A DNA stretch of 64,000 bases. It comes from Pseudopyrenochaeta lycopersici (Eukaryota; Ascomycota; Dothideomycetes; Pleosporales; Pseudopyrenochaetaceae). The position numbers were made by a program, and so were the translations under genes. Below, piece by piece: positions 33,740 to 44,232 of the stretch (the stretch's first letter is position 1; the number at the start of each line of letters is the position of its first letter). The notes under the pieces were generated by a model that was not told where the DNA came from, ran no database searches, and saw only the letters and a list, made by a program, of their open reading frames with translations. The stretch covers positions 62,001-126,000 of the forward strand of contig NHZP01000059.1 of NCBI GenBank assembly GCA_003313425.1. Direction: 5' to 3'.

Positions 33740-36187
33740 TTATGTGTACTCAAACTGCTCTAATTGGGCGGCAATTTTGTTTAACTCATTTTGAGAGAGC
33801 TCCGCAGTAGGACGTGTAGTAGTAGAAGGCACTCGTTTGATGCCAATCCTCTTCCAACTCTTAAGGGACTGTAGGGCGGCATTCAACTCAGGCTTCATAC
33901 GCAGCCTCCGGGTGCCAATCAAGTCTCCAAGCTCACTAAAGGTCCTCTCACAGTCGGCGGAGGAAGCTGGGATGGAGTAGATGTCAAGCGCAAGCTTAGC
34001 TAGAGTAGGAAACTGTTTCTCATGAAGAAGCCAGTACCGTATAGGATTAAGAGAGAGCGGGTCGTCTTCTGCCAAGGGCGGTTGGCGCTTCCAGACTTCG
34101 TACTCGTCGTCAAGTGCCTCCTCCACTTGGCGGAGGGCTGCCTTCATGGAGTTCTCCAGGAAAGTTGATCGACTAGATGATGACGATACACGTGGCTTTT
34201 TGGCCGGACGTTGATCGCTAGGTGAGCTTCTGCCCGCCTCAACAGCTAGCTTCTCCTTGTACGACCGGTAGAGCTTTATGAAGCCCTTATTGTTATTTGG
34301 CAGCCAGTCTTTGTTATGATGAGGGCCATCCTTCTCCTCATCGTAATTATCTGGCACTCCCCATAGAGCTTCTAGGTGGAGCTTGTAGTGAGGATGAAGA
34401 ATCGTTGCAGTATAGTAGATCGGCGAGTCGTCAAACTTACGGTAGTACTCCGAGAGTTTCGCGTGCGCTAGGTTGACGTTAATCTTCAAATGATCCTCTG
34501 GAGCATCAGGGTGGTTGTAATCCACCTGTGAGAGCCGATCTTTCTGCTCTTCAAGCTCGTCAAGAAGCCACTCAAATGTAATAACTACTTCCCAGATAGC
34601 TCCATGGCGGCCGACGTTACCTCTACCTTCAAGAAGCTTCGTAGCTTCTAAAAAGGGCGCTAGAAGCCTAATATACTCATTTATTGTCGCCCAATCCTTG
34701 GCCGTCAATCCTCCTTCTTGAATATATATCCTAGGCTCAGCCCTCCGAGATTGAGTATTCCGGCGTTGAGAGGCTGACTCAACTCTAATTTCTTCCATCT
34801 TGATGTGTGTATAGTCGTCAATCGGGCCGTGTAGTAGGGCAGCTCTCTGCATGGCTAGGAAGTAAGAGTTCCAGCGAGTCCTTACTGGGCGGATAAGCTC
34901 GTATATCTCCGTCGACTTGTTAAGACGCTTGGCCTCTTCAACTTGTAGTCTCTCGAATAACTCTCGTGTTTGTGCGGTGCAGATAGACGCGATAATATCA
35001 AAAAGAACGCCGATAGGACCGTACTTACGCCACTCATCGAGAAACGCTTCTTCTTCCTGTATATTTAAGTCCTCGTTCTCAAAAGCTTCCCTATCCTTGC
35101 CCCAGATAACTAGCTGGGCGCTTAGGTTGAGAATATGGCATGTACAACGTAGTCGTCGGTGGGGAGCCCAGAAGTTGTACATGTCAGCCAGGGCCTCAAT
35201 AGCAGTATCGTTATTCGTGGCGTTATCAAGTACAAAGTAGCCAAGTCTTGTTTCGTCAATCTCAAAAATCTGGAGAATCTCACTCACCACATGGGCGATA
35301 TTCTCGCCACTGTGGCAGCCATGGAGTTGAGGTAATCCAAGTACGTAGTCTTCGACTTCGCCCTGCTCGTTCAGATGGTGTACGCAGATTCCTGTGAGGG
35401 CGCGTTTGCCACCGTAGGTAGTCCAGTTGTCAAAGGATATGTGGATAAGCGATCGAGCCTTCTTTAGGTGTTGTATGACTGCAGGAATCATGGCGTGGTA
35501 TTCGGCGAGGATGTAGGCGCGGAGAGAGTTGGCACTCCGCCAAACTGACTGCTCTGCAAGCGGATTTGCAGCAGCAATCATCTGGCGGAAAGACGGAGTC
35601 TCAATTACTCGAAGGGCTTGATGATCGGCCACTACCCAGTCGAGGAGGGCTTGCCGGAACTTCTTCTGCGAGAAACCGGACGCCAGCTCATTCGCCACCT
35701 CTTGCGACACCTCAACGCCCCGGAATTGTAACTGATGGACGATCGAGCTTGTATTTGGCGGCAAGCCGAAGTTTATCTTGCCATCTCTATTGTAACCATG
35801 GCCTGGGGTGTTGGCTGAGAGGTGTGTACCGGCAGAGGAAGTTGACGTGTGTACATCATATTCGCCACCCCTCATTTTATGAGTATGACAGTATTTACAG
35901 AGCCACCACCTTTTCTGCCTATGGCGATGCCATAGAGGCCAGCCGTAATTATATATCCAGCTCGGATTGCCCTTTGTATGCTCCTTGTCCCTTATTTGTA
36001 GGTGTGGCACGCGTTTCCAGTCGATGTCGTCATACTGAGCCTTCCGATCGTCGCTATCTACGAGTGTAGCATTGCCATCTGGCGCGTCATCGGGATCGAG
36101 AGCAATAGAGAGCGTGATTGGGGGTGGATTTCGGCAGTTTTCGCGTGCGACACGTTGTTCGAAGGCCTTCTCGGCGTTCCGGTTCAT
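33740..36187 (-). CDS. hAT transposase
   Basis: An uninterrupted 815-aa frame from ATG 36187 to 33740. An N-terminal BED-type zinc finger lies at about residues 75-131 (C97 and C100 in WWLCKYCH, with H122 and H130 as likely partners). An RNase H-like catalytic core follows: D253 in HISFDNWTTYGGKRAL and D321 in GYFVLDNATNND, then RRLRCTCHILNLSAQL (about 344-359). The C-terminal hAT dimerisation region lies at about 714-775 (NPIRYWLLHEKQFPTLAKLA, then SSADCERTFSELGDL). The conserved glutamate, E747, sits in CERTFS. Length is normal for fungal hAT transposases and all expected motifs are present, so the element may be autonomous. A lysine-rich segment near residues 660-670 (RPAKKPRV) is a possible nuclear signal. 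Confidence 0.95.
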   Translation of the reverse strand: MNRNAEKAFEQRVARENCRNPPPITLSIALDPDDAPDGNATLVDSDDRKAQYDDIDWKRVPHLQIRDKEHTKGNPSWIYNYGWPLWHRHRQKRWWLCKYCHTHKMRGGEYDVHTSTSSAGTHLSANTPGHGYNRDGKINFGLPPNTSSIVHQLQFRGVEVSQEVANELASGFSQKKFRQALLDWVVADHQALRVIETPSFRQMIAAANPLAEQSVWRSANSLRAYILAEYHAMIPAVIQHLKKARSLIHISFDNWTTYGGKRALTGICVHHLNEQGEVEDYVLGLPQLHGCHSGENIAHVVSEILQIFEIDETRLGYFVLDNATNNDTAIEALADMYNFWAPHRRLRCTCHILNLSAQLVIWGKDREAFENEDLNIQEEEAFLDEWRKYGPIGVLFDIIASICTAQTRELFERLQVEEAKRLNKSTEIYELIRPVRTRWNSYFLAMQRAALLHGPIDDYTHIKMEEIRVESASQRRNTQSRRAEPRIYIQEGGLTAKDWATINEYIRLLAPFLEATKLLEGRGNVGRHGAIWEVVITFEWLLDELEEQKDRLSQVDYNHPDAPEDHLKINVNLAHAKLSEYYRKFDDSPIYYTATILHPHYKLHLEALWGVPDNYDEEKDGPHHNKDWLPNNNKGFIKLYRSYKEKLAVEAGRSSPSDQRPAKKPRVSSSSSRSTFLENSMKAALRQVEEALDDEYEVWKRQPPLAEDDPLSLNPIRYWLLHEKQFPTLAKLALDIYSIPASSADCERTFSELGDLIGTRRLRMKPELNAALQSLKSWKRIGIKRVPSTTTRPTAELSQNELNKIAAQLEQFEYT

Positions 36188-36542
36188 GCTATAGGGCGGC
36201 GTAACGGTAGGAGAGCGCGTGGAGTGGAGTATGTAGGTGTTAATGGCCGACGCGATGTCGTCGGAGTTCAGATGGCTCGTGTAATTGACCTAATTAAGTA
36301 AAGTGTGACCAGTTTGTTTACTTTACAAACCTCAACACCAAGAAACTATCACCAGATTGGCTGGGAGCGTCAACGCCCACCCCATCAACTTCAGCACCCG
36401 CCACCCCTAGGAACTAGTCTTAGTCAATCAAACAGTCAGTCTAAAGGTTCTGGGACTGACTGACTGGCTAAATGGAGCCCCTCAGACTGATTGACTGATT
36501 GCTTACTTAATCAATCAGTCAATCAGTCCGACTGACACGGAC

Positions 36543-36560
36543 TGATTGTTGAGAACTCTG
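36543..36560 (-). repeat. hAT right terminal inverted repeat
   Basis: Read on the minus strand: CAGAGTTCTCAACAATCA, matching the left end at 16 of 18 positions. Confidence 0.9.
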
Positions 36561-36568
36561 CTTTATGG
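36561..36568. repeat. hAT target-site duplication, right
   Basis: CTTTATGG, identical to the left copy. It falls within the CHAT open frame as codons LYG. Confidence 0.93.
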
Positions 36569-39464
36569 AGACGGGATCGATGATCCAGAGATGACTTATG
36601 ACGGCTCTTTCCTGCAGAAACTCATTCTCAGCCTCATCAAATCCGGCTCCTACTATGAAGTTTTTCAACTTTTGGAATACTTTGTCGAAAATCCTGGGCC
36701 ACAGCTTGAAAACCTGGCATCATGCTTGTTGGCGGAAAACAATCCTGCCTTCATCCACTGTATGCTTTCTCTAGCTAGGATTCATGCCCAGCATGGAAGC
36801 CTGGAGGATACAGAAAGAATAGTTCAGATTGTTGGAGAGTTCCTTGACGGAAAGTTTGAAATCGCGAAAATATACTGCCAAATGATCAAACTACGATTTT
36901 TGGAAGGAGGAAACACCAAGGCAGAAAGAGTTAGCGAGCTCATTCAACTTTCCACTACATTTGATCAGCGTCAAGATTACAATAGTTCCTCCCAGGTCCT
37001 AGAGTATGCTGCTGAACTGGCGGAATCTATTCTGGAACCTGCCCAAGCGACGACTTTCGGTCACAAGATACATGATTCTCTAGGGGTAGTATGGCGCGCA
37101 AGCGGAGATATTCTTACTCTCACACTCGTTGAATTTCGTTATTGCGACTTCCTCAACGCTTCAACTACAAATCTTTCTTCAGCACGGGCTAGAAGAAAGG
37201 AACTCCTCTCATCGCCACTATCAAACAGATTTAGCTACTTCCAACGCTTCCACAAACGACAATGGGCGGAGTATTTCATGCTACATCAACGAGAGAACGC
37301 CTTGTTCCATGCCGAAAAGTATCTAGAGTACTGTAAGAGATGCAGAGATGAGGAAGAGCAGTCGTTAGCAGAAAATCTCAGGCTTCAAACGATTCTACAG
37401 CCGCATCGTACTTCTGAAGAAATACGGATAGAATTGCTTGAAGATGTATGCTCACAACTCAGAACAGGCATAAATTCTGATGAGGAGAAGTCATTTTTTG
37501 GCTCCCAGGCGGAGAAACAGCTGCTTCTTGTCGAAGCGCTCGTAGAGTTAGGGCAATTGCAAGAAGAGGACTTAGAAGATATTGTTACTGAAGCCAGGGA
37601 TATTCTGCAAAAAGCTGAATCTATTTCCGACAATGTCGACGAGAAAGCTGACAATGCATTCGTAAAGTATGAAATTGCATTCCTGAGAGCATCAGCTTCG
37701 CTTCTCCTCGATGGACGATTCCAACAGTCAGATACGCCAACTCCTCATAAGTATGACGAACTACCTCAGGGCAGTTGGAGCAGTGTATACTGTCTCCAAG
37801 TGCTCCTTCTTTCGCTAAAGAACGAATGTCTACAACTATTTGAGCAAATGTTCAGCCAGATGAACGAAAATATCAGCGTCTACGCGAGAGAGGAAGCAAA
37901 AATAAAACAAGCCGAAGTCCTAAGTATAAAGGGATTGATTTGCTACCTCTTGATAGAGTTCGACACACCTAAAATTGAACAATACCGGACCATAGCAGGC
38001 TTTTCATCGTTGAAGCAAGGAGCAGAGCTGGTGCTAGCATGTTTTGAGCAAGCCTTCAATCTGAAATATCAATTGGAGAAAGAAGCAAGAGATACAAGTG
38101 ACGCTGAGAGTAGATCAAAAGCATTAGCTGCATCAGAGGGTTACTTCACCAGCGAACTCGAGCAGCTCTACTTCGACATCGCTCTCGAACTCGCTTTCGG
38201 CCTCCAAGATAAAAATCTGACTTGGCAATGGATTCAGAGACGTAAAGCCCGAGGATTCTCGAAGATGCTCAGAACCTTAACGCCGGAGGAGACAATTTCA
38301 CCAACTTTCGAAAACCTAGCTGCTGGAAATCCCATAACGTTTGAGGATTTACAGTTCGTCCAAACTGCCTCCGCATCGAAGCTAGTGTTTGTCGATTGGG
38401 TCGTTTTCGGCGCATCTCCCGCTAAGCTTTTGTTCTTCTCCTTCTGTATGGGAAGGGATGAGGACGGGCCTATCGGAATCCGCCATATGTTCGAGATTGA
38501 AACATCTTTCGAAGAGCTGAAGAAAGCGGCAGAGAGTATTGACGAACGCCGGATGAACTACGATGACGCTGATAGATATCTGCAACCTTTCATACAAGTC
38601 ATCCAGCCGTTGGAAAAGTGCTGCGACGAAGGTGACATTTTAATCTTGTCACCTACTGCACCTCTCCATAATGTACCATTGCATGCTGTTTCCCTGGGCT
38701 CCAAACCCCTGATCGAACGCAATTCGGTTCTATATGTGCCTTCCCATGCTGCGTTAGTCAGCTGCCTTCAGCGTCTTGCAGCCCCTGAACCAGGAGCCGC
38801 TGTACTACCAAAGTGGAAAGCCGCAGTATTTGGAGCATACGATGATACTTCCTCGACACCCGATACGGTACACGAGAGAACTGAAATCTATAAGTCGTTA
38901 GAAGCACTGGGAAGCGACTTAAACTGCACTCCCGTTTCAGGAAATGATCTCACAGAAAACAGCTTGAAGCAAAATTCCATATCTGCCAAGCTCGTACATT
39001 TCCATGGCCACGGAATCTTAGACCCTCACTCACCTTCCCAACAATCGCTGGCTTTGGGTCCACGATCTGAACCCCTCACCATCCCCTCTATAACCTCTCT
39101 CAATCTCAATGCCGCACATGTAACTCTTATCGCATGTTCTGGTGGAATGCAAGATTTCTCTCTCTCCGGCGACGAACCCCTAGGCCTGCTGTCCTCTTTC
39201 ATCCTCGGCGGCGCAACGTCAGTAATCGGTGCTTTGTGGCCCATCCAATCTTCTACTGGTCGGTTATTCACGCAAGTATTTTATAAGTACTTCTTGGGAT
39301 ATGTGGATAAGACGGAGCTAGGGCCTATTGTGAATTTGGCGAAGGCGCTTCAGCATACTGTTTTAGAGATTAGGAGAAGGCAGGGTACAGGAAGGCCTTA
39401 TCACTGGGCGCCGTTCGTTTTGTATGGGGTTTGGTTTTGTATTAGAAAACCTGGGACCTGGTGA

Positions 39465-41765
39465 GATGTGTATGCAAACGTTGTGTTGATATTTCGTTGG
39501 AGGAGTTAGGAACACGAAGTCGCGGTGTTTGTGTGGCTGACACCCAACGTGGACAATTTATTCCACTTCACTCCTGAAAACAAGAGTCATCTGTCCCGCC
39601 ATCTACCTTTGCATGTTGCGTTCATTAAAAAAGTTTATACTGAATGATTACCGCATTTACAAGCTCACAGAGACTCCGTGCCTCATCTGTCGCGTCCGCT
39701 GTACGTATCGTCTCCCCAACGCTTCTTGGCTGGCTGCGGCTTACTCAGGATGACATCCAGCGTCAAAGGCCCCTCAGGTGGTTGTCCTAGACAGCCAGTC
39801 CAATGGGCCCCATCCCAGTAATCTTGCCTCAATTCGTTGCGCCAAACAGTACTGCTAGTTCCCTTAAACAGATTGTGAAATCTGCAAGGCTAGCTAGGCA
39901 CAGTGGCAGAATCGAGTCTACTCGAGTTCCAAACTAATGCAGGTCTCCATATTGCAGAGGTAAACCTCGGGAGCTGCCTAGTAGGTCCCCATGTAAGTAG
40001 CAGCTGATGCCCCTCCACACAGCGCACGCGTCCAAGTTGCCTCGTAGCGATTGCCGTGCTTCAGTATTTGCAAAAATTCCCCCAGAACCATTATCACATG
40101 CCTTGGCGACACCCAGGTGAAGAGGGAGGCTGTGGCCACAGTTTGACCCATGGACTTGTGGCCTTTGCGCAGGGAGATCGACTGTGCGCAGTGAGGGCTT
40201 TTGTCGAGTGGATGACAAGGCCACAGTGTTGACGGGATGAGTCAGTCTTCAACTTTCAGCCCAAAGGCATTTGTTTCAATAGCGTAGGAACTCCCACCAG
40301 CGGATGCTGTCCTGTGCAGGTGGCGTTGCGCCTGGGGCAAGAGTGCTCAACAGGCGACTTATGCAAGCCATGCAGCAGGTAGAGCGGAGCAGCGTTGTTG
40401 AAGAAGGGCTCATGTAGAGATATCAGAGCTCCTGCCAAATCCATGTCCGATGTGGGATGCGTTGCCAACCTTGCGGCTGGAGCTTAGGCAAGCACCACAA
40501 ATGATAAGAGGAGATGATACCCGTATGAGAGACTCAAGGTCGATCGGAAGGTTGATGGAAAGAAGGTAGGAGAAGCGGGGGAGTCGGCCTCTATATATTT
40601 GAGACGCATGGGCCATCCTGTTAGTGTTGGCGTGGTGAAGTGAGGGTGAAGTGAGGAGCGAGGATAGTGAGCTACCTTTGAAGGCAATCGAAACTGTTCT
40701 GCCAACAGGTACTCGAGCTTCTGGGGGAGGCATCACGGTACTGCTACAGTTCTCCTGGAACGGTTAGTGTTGATGGATATACTAGAGTCTAGGTGATAGG
40801 TGACGTCAGGCGTTGAGTTTGAGTTGACTTTGACGTCGTTGTCAACATCTGATATGGCACAACGTGGATTGGCATGGCACCTTCCGTACTTCTGCTCACG
40901 TCAAGGAAGCGAGGAAGCGGTGATCAGAAAGAAGATGTAGGATGAGACCACGCAGAAGATACAGTTGGCTGATGGCAGTCAATGCCCTTGCCATGAAATA
41001 CTAATACACAATCTCGTCTTGATACTGACGCCTACTCAAGACGAGATGCTCAAACAGCGATTCTTGATCCTCGTCTGTAATCACCAATGGTCGCCAAGTA
41101 CCTTAGTAGGTTTGTCTGGATAGCGACTTCCTCCCCGATGCCCTCTCGATGTTGTGGGCCGCATGCGATGTGTATCCTCTTGACTAGCAATCACATGATG
41201 ACCCTATCCTAAGACTACAAAACAGCATATGATAATTCGCGTATTGCTAGACAGGCTGCGTTGGCTTGTAGCAGGAGGGAGTCTAGCCTTGGGAGACTTG
41301 GGCCGCCGACCGACGCCATGAGCACGATACGTAATCAGCCTGGAACACCTAAAAAGTCAGCATGCGTGTTTATACAGCACACAATAACCTCATATCCTAA
41401 CTTAGTTACTAGGTATTTTTCTTCACAGCTGTAGTCGCGTGCGCAGATTACTTTACAAAACCGCGTGCTTTTGCAGGACAACGGGCCTGTTGCACGAATT
41501 TGAAATGTCGCCAAGGACGTCCCTGCTTTTTGCACGATAAGGTGCGCCAAGTCGTGCGTTCAGGCGCCCCCCGTCGGCTCGGCTCGTGGGGCCCGGCCCT
41601 GATTACCCGCCGCCGCTCTGCAATCAAGATCACCTCTGTTAGGACTACAGACAAGTCCTGGACTTATCACCTCCCTTTGGCTGCTTGGTGCAGAGCAGAA
41701 GAATTTGTATTGCATTGATGGTATCTGCCTAGTAAAATTCTGACGCGACTCGACCGCGCGACAGT
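39465..41765. other. Long intergenic region
   Basis: No conserved gene was recognised over 2.3 kb. On the minus strand a TATA-like AAATATATAGAGG (about 40590-40602) and a CT-rich leader precede a small ATG frame (40444 to 40256, 62 codons) and an open stretch at 40224-39934. These could be exons of one small unknown gene but no family is evident. Confidence 0.4.
40256..40444 (-). CDS. Possible small unknown gene
   Basis: A 62-codon frame starting at the first ATG about 150 bp downstream of a TATA-like element at 40590-40602, with a pyrimidine-rich leader between. It has no domain, no clear signal peptide and two cysteines. The promoter-like context is the only support; it may be non-coding or part of a spliced gene that continues to about 39934. 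Confidence 0.22.
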   Translation of the reverse strand: MDLAGALISLHEPFFNNAAPLYLLHGLHKSPVEHSCPRRNATCTGQHPLVGVPTLLKQMPLG

Positions 41766-42626
41766 ATGGACGGGTTCATCAAGCTAGCGCCTGCCATCTG
41801 GCTCTGCGAGTCGTCTAGGTATCCACCGCAACCACCACAGTCATCACCGCCATCACCGCCATCGCCGTCACCACCACCCTCCCTCGTCGTGCTCTGCACC
41901 TGGCTCGGCGCCCGGCCCAAACACATCGCCAAATATGTCGCCGAATATCTTCGTCGCTATCCTACCGCGGCTTTGCTGCTGCTCGAGTCGAGCCTGGCCG
42001 ACATGAGCTATCGCAGCGATGGCGCACAGCAGACACGCCTCGGCCCAGCTCGCCACGTCCTCCAAGCCCAGCCTGGCCTCACGGGCGGTGGCATCGTCGT
42101 GCACGCGTTCTCCAATGGCGGCGCCCAGTGCGCTGCTCAGGTCGTTGCCGCCCTGCCGGCCGCCCAGCGCGCGACCGCCTTGCGCGCCTTAATCCTGGAC
42201 AGTTGTCCCGGTGAGGATAGCTATATGCGGTCCGCCAATGCCGTCCTGCTGCCTCTGGCCGACGCTCCTATACTCAAGCTGCTCGCCTTCCCCTTGATCC
42301 ACATGCTGTTATGCCTCATCTTCATCGCCGACCGCGTCTTCGGCTTCAAGAATGTAGTAGCGCGCGCGAGAAGACGCCTGAATGACGGCGCATACATTGC
42401 CCATGCCGTTCCTCGACTTTACATCTACTCGAGCGCAGATCAGATGGTGCCTGCGCCAGACGTCGAGGCCCATGCCGAACAGGCACACCGCGCCGGTTAC
42501 AGCGACGTGACCAACTTACGCTTTGAGGCAAGCGGCCACTGCGCCCACGCTTCCAGATACGCTGAGCAGTATTGGGCTGCCATCGCCAGATTGATTGACA
42601 AGAGTAACATCATCGCGCATGAGTAG
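41766..42626 (+). CDS. DUF829/TMEM53-family alpha/beta hydrolase (PaxU-like)
   Basis: A single-exon 286-aa frame from ATG 41766. After a proline-rich insert (residues 19-39) it reads SLVVLCTWLGARPKHIAKY, the hallmark of the DUF829 family that includes fungal PaxU-type proteins and animal TMEM53. An alpha/beta-hydrolase triad can be placed: S116 in HAFSNGG, D225 in IYSSADQMVP and H258 in SGHCAH. A hydrophobic segment (about 166-189) may associate with membrane. The biochemical role of the family is poorly defined; PaxU itself lies in an indole-diterpene cluster, but no terpene genes are seen here. The gene is notably GC-rich compared with its neighbours. The proline tract is encoded by a CCACCG/TCACCG-type trinucleotide array. 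Confidence 0.85.
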   Translation: MDGFIKLAPAIWLCESSRYPPQPPQSSPPSPPSPSPPPSLVVLCTWLGARPKHIAKYVAEYLRRYPTAALLLLESSLADMSYRSDGAQQTRLGPARHVLQAQPGLTGGGIVVHAFSNGGAQCAAQVVAALPAAQRATALRALILDSCPGEDSYMRSANAVLLPLADAPILKLLAFPLIHMLLCLIFIADRVFGFKNVVARARRRLNDGAYIAHAVPRLYIYSSADQMVPAPDVEAHAEQAHRAGYSDVTNLRFEASGHCAHASRYAEQYWAAIARLIDKSNIIAHE

Positions 42627-42746
42627 CAATAGAATTTGATCTCCGAAATGCACCTATAATTTACAAAATCTCAGGTACCACTGACTTCACTGCTAAGAAT
42701 GGCCAATGCGCAAACAAAAGAAATTCATCAGTCTTGGATGCACCGC

Positions 42747-43455
42747 ATCACCGACTATGGAGACTATGCGGTGGCCAGCAGAGTTTCATACGAGTTGGGC
42801 TTCAAAGGGCCTTCGTAAGTGTTGGGAGTCCAACCGACTGGGGTAAGCTGGCCTCTGGAGTTGCATTGTGCTGAAGGATTGGAGGGTTGTGACTCAAACT
42901 GCTTGTTCCTCCTCGTTCATCGCTCTACATGATGCGTCTCTGACAATGTATCGAGGCGAATAAGAGGCCATAATTGCAGGAGACACCAATATAATCATGA
43001 ATCAACACATGAAAATCGCCAGGACTGAACAGGTGAGGTCTCCCAAGCACTCTTCTTCTCTCGTTTTCTTGACGTGGAAGGTGTCGTAACCATTGAGCTG
43101 ACATGCGCTCCTTTTGTACAGTGGTTTCCCTCGGCGGATGCAGAATTCAGGGCTTTCGACAGTGGTGCCAACGGATACGTCTGAGGTGAAAAGTGGTAAC
43201 AATACAGATCAAAAGCTTATCTGCGGCGATGAGAGACAGCGACCCTATCCGAGCCGTCATTCGCTCATCCCGCACGAATTCAGACGCCGCAAATGCGGCC
43301 TGGCTCTGCCTATTCTAAAAGCCATGAAGCACTCATGAGGCGCAGCCACAAGTTCCCAGGTCTCGACATAAGACACCGCTATGATTGAATGTCACGGAAC
43401 CGGCACCCAAGTCAGGGACCCGTTAGAAGTCTCTGCAGTGGCGTGGTCTTGGGCG
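42747..43455 (+). pseudogene. Polyketide synthase ketosynthase remnant
   Basis: Separate plus-strand pieces match a ketosynthase domain in order. The first is ITDYGDYAVASRVSYELGFKGPS-like sequence at 42747-42815 (the segment just before the catalytic cysteine in fungal PKSs). The second is SHEALMRRSHKFPGL at about 43318. The third, at 43387-43455, is ECHGTGTQVRDPLEVSAVAW, which contains the first active-site histidine in HGTGT and has RDP in place of GDP. The catalytic cysteine region is missing, the frame changes between pieces, and the total is under 250 codons where about 420 are expected. No acyltransferase or ACP follows, so this is an eroded fragment. Confidence 0.7.
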
Positions 43456-44232
43456 ACTACGAGATATATCCTGGCTTCGTCAACACCGTTACTAAGACCA
43501 TGGTTTTCATAGACAGAACAATATTCTTCCGAACATTAAGTTTAATCATCCTAATAAGGAAATTTCCTTTTACAAATACAGAATCTGTACTCACTACAAC
43601 CGCGCTGTGATCCACCGGCAAGGAAGAGCAGATCGGCGTCAATAGGTTCAGCATTGAGGTTGCAAACGCTCATGTATTGCTTGAGTCTGTGACCGAACAC
43701 GGCTGAGCGTGTCCCAAGTCCTCCGGCCAGCCCCTCCAATCTCATTACCTTCCCATATTTTCCGCAGAAAGCGTTCAAACCTTGGGGAAAATTGTCAAAG
43801 CACACGATGTACACTAAAAACAACATCCGGGCCGTAGCTATACTCTCACCATCAGACGACAACCTCTGAGCATCATACCTCCTGTATCGTACTAATCAGG
43901 AGAGAACCTGGTATCCCAGATATCTCCATTCGAGTAGGCGAGTGACATCCACGGCAAAGATCCGCAGGCTGCCATCGAATTGGTGTGGAGGCCAGAAGCA
44001 ATCAGGGAGGAGCCGGAAGTTGAGATGTCGCCTCCACCGCCCCCAGAACCTAAGCTTGACATGGGTCCAAGGAGAAGGGAAACAACTCTTGGGAGGATTA
44101 GGGCACGAAGATGACAAAGAAGAAAAGAAGGGGCAAGAGAAGTAAGGAAGATTTAAGCCATGATTCAATAGAGTCATTACGCCAGATGAATTAATGGCCC
44201 CGCGAACTAGCTGAAAGCTGTTAGAGGTACAG
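43456..44232. other. Spacer after PKS remnant
   Basis: No gene was recognised. Overlapping minus-strand frames (43551-43862, 43896-44177) have no domain signature. Confidence 0.4.

Larger units (their letters stand above)
33554..36560 (-). mobile_element. hAT DNA transposon, apparently complete
   Basis: A 3007-bp element bounded by CAGACTTCTCAACAGTCA (left) and, on the opposite strand at right, CAGAGTTCTCAACAATCA (16 of 18 match), with a perfect 8-bp duplication CTTTATGG. Both subterminal regions (33565-33735 and 36418-36545) contain about ten copies each of GACTG/CAGTC-type motifs, often within TTGACTG or GGACTGATTG, which are probable transposase-binding arrays. It encodes one uninterrupted transposase on the minus strand and shows no RIP. 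It lies in exon 2 of the TPR-CHAT gene, in opposite orientation. Confidence 0.93.
33092..39464 (+). pseudogene. TPR-CHAT caspase-like protease gene, split by a hAT transposon
   Basis: Exon 1 is 33092-33448, followed by a 52-nt intron 33449-33500 (donor GTAAGT, acceptor TAAG, TTGAC branch). Exon 2 starts at 33501 and is cut after 33553 by a hAT element; it resumes at 36569 and runs open to 39464. Leaving out 33554-36568 (the element plus one copy of the duplication) keeps phase and gives 1101 codons without a stop. The first about 700 residues are helical repeats of TPR type (paired helices such as AIAESRLQSRVGNFTDAIDV). The C-terminal CHAT domain carries the His-Cys dyad of clan CD peptidases: VHFHGHG (H951 likely catalytic) and IACSGG (C993), then GDEPLGLLSSFILGGATSVIGALW. 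CHAT proteases relate to caspases and separase and can cleave death effectors. In this genome the transcript is interrupted, so full-length protein is not expected unless the element excises. Confidence 0.9.

Noticed and set aside
33740..36187. Transposase region read as part of the CHAT gene
   Set aside because: Opposite strand, bounded by inverted repeats and an 8-bp duplication; clearly a separate mobile element.
36546..39464. CHAT gene starting at the TTG of 36546
   Set aside because: The first five codons belong to the hAT terminal repeat; the true frame continues from exon 1 on the other side of the element.
39934..40224. 96-codon minus-strand frame
   Set aside because: No ATG-supported start or domain; possibly a downstream exon of the small unknown ORF at 40444 but no splice sites could be chosen with confidence.
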